A DNA stretch of 64,000 nt from Oreocharis arfaki (lineage: Eukaryota > Chordata > Aves > Passeriformes > Paramythiidae), in NCBI GenBank assembly GCA_013398015.1, contig VZRR01013407.1, positions 1 through 64,000 of the forward strand. The letters run 5' to 3'. Positions 60,201 to 64,000 of the stretch are shown in pieces. The translations under genes were made by a program, and so were the position numbers. A model generated the notes under the pieces. That model had not been told where the DNA came from. It did not search any database and saw only the letters and a list, made by a program, of their open reading frames with translations. The first letter of the stretch is position 1, and the number at the start of each line of letters is the position of its first letter.

Positions 60201-63105
60201 CAACTGAATTAGGAAAAGCTAATATAACAGTTCAAACAAATTATGACTCCAGAAGTTCCGTGTCCTACCTTGTAGTGGGAGGAATCGTTAATACATCCGC
60301 AGTTCTCACTTGGCTGCACAGATATGGACTCCTGACCAAAATGCACGAATTCTTTCTACTTCAAAGAAGCATGTTGCTCAAATGGGTCACAGCTCATCCT
60401 TAGCCTAGCTATGAGGTTTTTCAAGCCTTACAGACATCTTAAACTGCTATTTTATCTCTTTGCTTTTTTCTGTGTTTTAGATTTGTTAATCTGCAAATTG
60501 AGAATTTTAATCTGTTGTATATATTTCCTATATGTAATACTACTTTGGATGTACTTTTGTTTTTCCTCTTAAGTTAAAATGGAAAGTGAATGATTGGAGC
60601 ACACATGAACTGTATATATTTTTGTCAGCTTGCAATGCAGCTTACTGTAGTCAGTGTTACAAACTGAATTAAGATGCAACATTACACTATGCTTTCAGGA
60701 TTTATTGCCAGTGGATCTCTTGAGTTACTGTAGTTGTCAATAGAAATACTGATAGGAAAAACTTTCACTCCATTACTGAATGATATAGTGAACACAGGAT
60801 TCTATGCTTTAAAAAAAAGCAAGCCAGCAAAGCTGTGATGAGTGAACTTAGTAATTTATTAGCCATCATCAAGCTGTAATGTTTCATTCTGAAGCTCTTT
60901 GCACTTTTTCTGAGGGGGTTATTTTTTTAAAGTTGGTAGGTAGATTAAGCATTATTCGTTTTCCACCTTGCTCTGATTTTGAAGAAATTGTGTAAGAAAT
61001 GGCTTACCTCTTCAAGTCTGTGTGTGTATACATTAGCATACAAAGAATATGTCCTGTATATAGGGGCCCACAAGGGAACTGAGGAGGTAGTTCACCAGGA
61101 ACTGTAATGATAGGACAAGGGGTAGGGGGGTCAAACTGGAAGAGTAGAAATGGAGGTTAGATATATGGAGGAAATCCTTTACTCTGAGAGTGATGAGTCA
61201 CTGGAACAGGTTTCTCAGAGAAGATGTGGATGCCCCAACCCTGGCAGTGTTCCAGGCCAGGTTGGCTGGGGCATTGAGCAGCTTACTCTAGTGGGAGATG
61301 TCCCTGCTGATGGCTGGGGAATTGGAAGTTGATGATCTTTAAGGTCCATTTGAGCCCCCACCATTCTATGTGTATACGTTAGACTCATGTCAAAGTTATG
61401 GGGAGAGTGCACAAAATATTGAAAAGGTCTGTTGGATGGCAGAAATTAGAGACAGTTTTCCATCTGGATGTTTTTTGCTATTGCTTGATCGTATTATCTG
61501 TGAATTAATCAGTCAAGTCTCACTGAGCAGAAACTTTAATTCTTTCCCCTTGGAATCTGTACTGGAATCCTAAAAAGCCTCATTGAGTTACTTGTACTCT
61601 TGCTGTGTCCAGGTTTTGCTGTGTCCATTCTTATTTTCTCATGCTGGTGAGGACTCAAAGTTTGGCATAAAAAGCCATATATATTATATGAATACTAAGC
61701 CACTTTAGGCTTAGTATGTTTCCAAGTTACTTCTTACTGAGTAAATGCCACATATACTCTGAATCATGACAAATTAAATGTCTCCAGTTCGTAATGTCAG
61801 TTTTGCTATTTTCTGAACTCCCTTCTTTTTCTAGTTCCACATATTATTGAAAACCCTAAACCTAATATACAGTCTTGCAAAAACTGCACAGAGAAGAAAT
61901 GTTAACTAATTGTTCCTTGGCAATATGTACACATAATTGAAATGGAGACATAAACATTGTCATGGTTATTTTTCTTCAGTAGAGTTTTGTTTCTTTTCAT
62001 TAACATGGTATGATTTTCCCCATGGATTTCAATAAATGTCAAAAAGCTGAATGGTAATTTCAGTTTTATTCTGGTTTCTCTGAAAGTTAGGATTTTCTAG
62101 GCTTAGGACTTGACTCTGCATTTTCTTTTATTTTATTTTCTTTTGTTGTTGGTGGTGGTTGGTTTTTTGTTTGTTTTTTTTGGGGTTTTTGTTTTGTTTT
62201 GTTTTAATCAATGCTCACAATATCCCCTAATGTAAAAGAATCTGTAATTGCCTTTCTGCTAGTATTTTTGTAGGGAGGCAATAAACCCAGGCATAACAAA
62301 ACCCTTTAGCTGCTTGCTGGATGGTTTTTCTTCTGTCAGATAAGTGTAGTTCTTCTCATGTTACAGCGTGCAGTGGTTTTAGAAGACCATTTGAGTAAAG
62401 GTATTAAGAATTTCTTAAATGCATCACTAAAATGATATTTTTTCCTATTAAATCTCTTTTATTTATTGTGTGACTGCCTCAAAAAAAAAAGGCAAAAAGC
62501 TTGAGCCACCTGATTTCTTCTTCTTTTATGAAAAAAAAAATCAGTTATTGCTCTTTGTCTTGTTTTGCTTATTACCAGCATTGGGGAGAAAAAAGTGCAG
62601 TGGGCTACAAAGATAGATTTCCTGAGTTCATGGCCCCTGGCTGAGGTTATGTTTTTAAGGAAGGTATTTTATGATGCATTTCAAAGTTCTTAATAATTTT
62701 TTTTTTTAAAAAAACTCAATATTTATTCTTAAGAAAGGAGAACCATGTTACCATTCTAGTTAAATAGCTGTGTAATATGTGTAAAGTATTACCTTATCTT
62801 GAAGTTGTTTTGGGAACTGATCCTTTAGGAAGAGGGTTTGTTTTGCTTTTTTCCCGCTTAAAAGAAGCAGTGATACCTGCTTGAATGGTGTTTCATTTAA
62901 ATTGGATATTTTTTTATGCAGTGTTTTAAATTAAAGCTGTATTAAAGTGCACAAGGTGAGTATTACTGTAGTGGAAATTTGATGCAGTTTTTAAATCAGA
63001 CTTATGAAATACTTTTCCCTTTTTCAGGGTTACCAGGGAATGGTTGATGGAGGTGATAATATTGTAGAAGTTTCGTGGGAAAGTGTTTCAAGTATCCTGC
63101 AAGTG
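48151..63105 (+). CDS. PFKP: ATP-dependent 6-phosphofructokinase, platelet type, first three coding exons (gene continues past window)
   Basis: Phosphofructokinase phosphorylates fructose 6-phosphate to fructose 1,6-bisphosphate using ATP, the committed step of glycolysis, in the cytosol as a tetramer. Joined exons 48151-48235, 56073-56146 and 63028-63105 give the first 79 of roughly 780 residues. Residues 11-53 (LSGAGKAI, then LTSGGDAQGMNAAVR, then VRMGIYV and KVYFIYE) form the N-terminal Rossmann-type strand and ATP-binding Gly-rich loop. Next comes GYQGMVDGG at 54-62, the family's conserved loop. The text is nearest platelet type: it has GGDAQGMNAAVRAVVRMGIYV and VSSILQV. The short N-terminus (about ten residues less than I recall for human PFKP) starts at the ATG in a strong Kozak context (CAGCACCATGG). 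Intron phases are 1, 0, 0. Catalytic residues lie outside the window. The neighbouring cytokine gene is on the same strand with no sign of shared regulation. Confidence 0.95.
49180..49226 (+). mobile_element. short CR1 3' end in PFKP intron 1
   Basis: 'ATGATGGGGCCTTTCCAATT' followed by GTGATTCTATGATAAT is a CR1 3' terminus of the TTCTATGAT type on the + strand. Confidence 0.65.
49380..49780. promoter_or_regulatory. PFKP: secondary GC/CpG-rich patch in PFKP intron 1
   Basis: This block is clearly richer in C, G and CpG than its surroundings and separate from the main island. It contains a TGCGTCA (about 49696-49702) resembling a CRE/AP-1 half-site. It could be an intronic enhancer or alternative promoter. 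No coding exon is recognised in it. Confidence 0.4.
56073..56146 (+). CDS. PFKP: PFKP coding exon 2
   Basis: 74 bases between acceptor TTTTTCTTCCCAG and donor GAG|GTTAGT, completing Gly29 of the ATP-binding loop and reading MNAAVRAVVRMGIYVNAKVY to FIYE. The exon size and junctions preserve the frame exactly (85+74 = 159). Confidence 0.95.
61037..61370 (+). mobile_element. CR1 3' fragment flanked by a direct repeat
   Basis: CR1 3' text runs on the + strand: 'GGAGGAAATCCTTTACTCTG' (about 61167-61186), 'GAGTCACTGGAACAGGTTTC' (about 61195-61214), 'GATGCCCCAACCCTGGCAGT' (about 61229-61248), 'AGGCCAGGTTGGCTGGGGC', then 'GATCTTTAAGGTCCATTTGA' and CCATTCTATG. TGTGTATACATTAG (61023-61036) and TGTGTATACGTTAG (61369-61382) flank it with one mismatch, suggesting a target-site duplication. 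Confidence 0.9.
62128..62210 (+). repeat. T/G-rich low-complexity tract
   Basis: Runs of T broken by GG, GTT and GGTGG units lie within PFKP intron 2. Simple sequence. Confidence 0.75.
63028..63105 (+). CDS. PFKP: PFKP coding exon 3
   Basis: 78 bases, 26 codons, phase 0 at both ends, between acceptor CCCTTTTTCAG and donor GTG|GTAAGT. It reads GYQGMVDGGDNIVEVSWESV followed by SSILQV, matching the PFK segment after the first Rossmann unit. Confidence 0.96.
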
Positions 63106-64000
63106 GTAAGTGCTGAGGGGTGAGAGTGGGACCCAAACCCTCTTTATTCAAACAGAAGAACCAAATTTCTAGATCCAGGCAGCCAGTGTAGTTGGGTATT
63201 TGAACTGTGTGTTGGTGGAGTGACCAGCATGTACCACTTCCAGCAGAGCCTGAGTTCTACAGTGTGGATGGCTGACACTTCTAAAGATCCTGGTGTGGTC
63301 TTGAATTTGGTGCCCAGAAATAATCTTGAAAACCTTTGTTCTAGATTTGCAGCATCACATGTCATTAGCCTCCTAAAGCCATGTTGACAAGTCTATATTT
63401 AATAAAAAAGGCATTATAGGGCCAAAACATGAAACAGCTGTGTTTTGTAAGGCAAATAATTTCTTACGAAACCCTGTTGGCTTTCTGTGTAAGTGGATTT
63501 AGAATTATAGTAAGGGATGTAATTACAGTGCAGTTCTGCAGAGCTCAGATACTGCCAATGACTTTGTACATTTTTATTACAACATTCTGCACTGTGGCCA
63601 TTTGGATCTTGTCAGCTTTTGCTCAGCATGGTAATGTTGTTACCTCTTCCAGAGCAGGTGCTATGTTTGGCGAAGAGGCCTTACTGCTTGCCAAGCTTTC
63701 TGAAAACTACCTCCAGGTGAAGCGTGGGTTTCTTTGGAGCTTTTTGTAAAGTTAATGAACATAAAGCAGTTAGCAGAGACAATTTTTGTTTTTAAACCAG
63801 TGCTCTGGAGTACTGTGGGGTATTTTGTCCATTGTGTTTGGATGTTTTTCTTTTCTTGTTTTTTCCCCCATGTCTATCTTGTAGAATCTGTAAATAGAAT
63901 CACAGAATATATCAAGTTGGCAGGGACCCAGAAGGATCATTGAGTCCTAAAACTAAACAATATGGCCAAGAGCATCATCCAGATGCATCTTAACAATTAC
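63106..64000 (+). other. PFKP: PFKP intron 3, start only
   Basis: The intron continues past the window. It holds unremarkable sequence up to an inverted CR1 fragment at its visible end. Frames at 63429-63749 and 63734-63943 are not supported as exons. Confidence 0.8.
63893..64000 (-). mobile_element. inverted CR1 3' fragment, cut by window end
   Basis: The + strand text 'AGAATCACAGAATATATCAA' then 'GTTGGCAGGGACCCAGAAGG' and ATCATTGAGTCC is the complement of the CR1 3' end (GGACTCAATGATCCTT type). It continues beyond the window. Confidence 0.88.

Larger units (their letters stand above)
56147..63027 (+). other. PFKP: PFKP intron 2 (6.9 kb)
   Basis: AT-rich intron with one CR1 insertion (61037-61370) and a G/T-rich tract near 62128-62210. 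No nested gene is supported. Confidence 0.85.

Noticed and set aside
1..64000. tRNA, rRNA, CRISPR array, bacterial operon or phage content
   Set aside because: Nothing of this kind was seen; the window is eukaryotic with introns, CR1 elements and a CpG island.

Overview
This is a vertebrate nuclear genome window, almost certainly from a bird. Nine fragments of CR1 LINE retrotransposon carry the avian-type 3' ends, with tails related to GATTCTGTGATTCT. Genes are intron-rich with GT/AG splice sites, intergenic DNA is AT-rich, and one CpG island marks a promoter. There are no bacterial operons, CRISPR arrays or recognisable tRNA/rRNA genes. The species cannot be named from the sequence. Only two protein-coding genes are supported, both on the + strand.

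Layout. Positions 1-2326 are the 3' part of a long but dead CR1 element (endonuclease remnant, reverse-transcriptase ORF with a damaged active site, 3' tail). From 2.3 to 28.7 kb lies a gene-poor stretch with further CR1 pieces in both orientations, a probable solo LTR (about 12.5-13.1 kb) and small tandem repeats. From 28.7 to 33.7 kb is the most interesting locus: a compact five-exon gene for a secreted protein of 176 residues. All four introns are phase 0 and all donors are GTAAGT. It has a signal peptide, six cysteines after it, two N-glycosylation sequons and a C-terminal Cys-Val-Trp-Gln-Glu motif resembling the C-A-W-E signature of interferons. An IRF-like inverted GAAAG element and a TATA box lie upstream, and an AU-rich 3' UTR with AATAAA lies downstream. 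It looks like an intron-containing interferon. In birds the known type I genes are Z-linked and largely intronless, and type III lies elsewhere, so a type IV (interferon-upsilon) orthologue is the leading hypothesis.

From 33.7 to 47.3 kb no gene is supported. From 47.3 to 48.6 kb a CpG island, interrupted by a 36-base assembly gap, holds the promoter and first coding exon of PFKP (platelet-type phosphofructokinase). Exon 2 is at 56.07 kb and exon 3 at 63.03 kb; the rest of PFKP lies beyond the window. These exons encode the N-terminal ATP-binding region (GGDAQGMN) of the glycolytic enzyme.

The two genes are not functionally linked. PFKP matters mainly as a synteny anchor that allows the cytokine locus to be compared among vertebrates. 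All exon models come from reading frame, splice consensus and family knowledge; no transcript data or database search was available.
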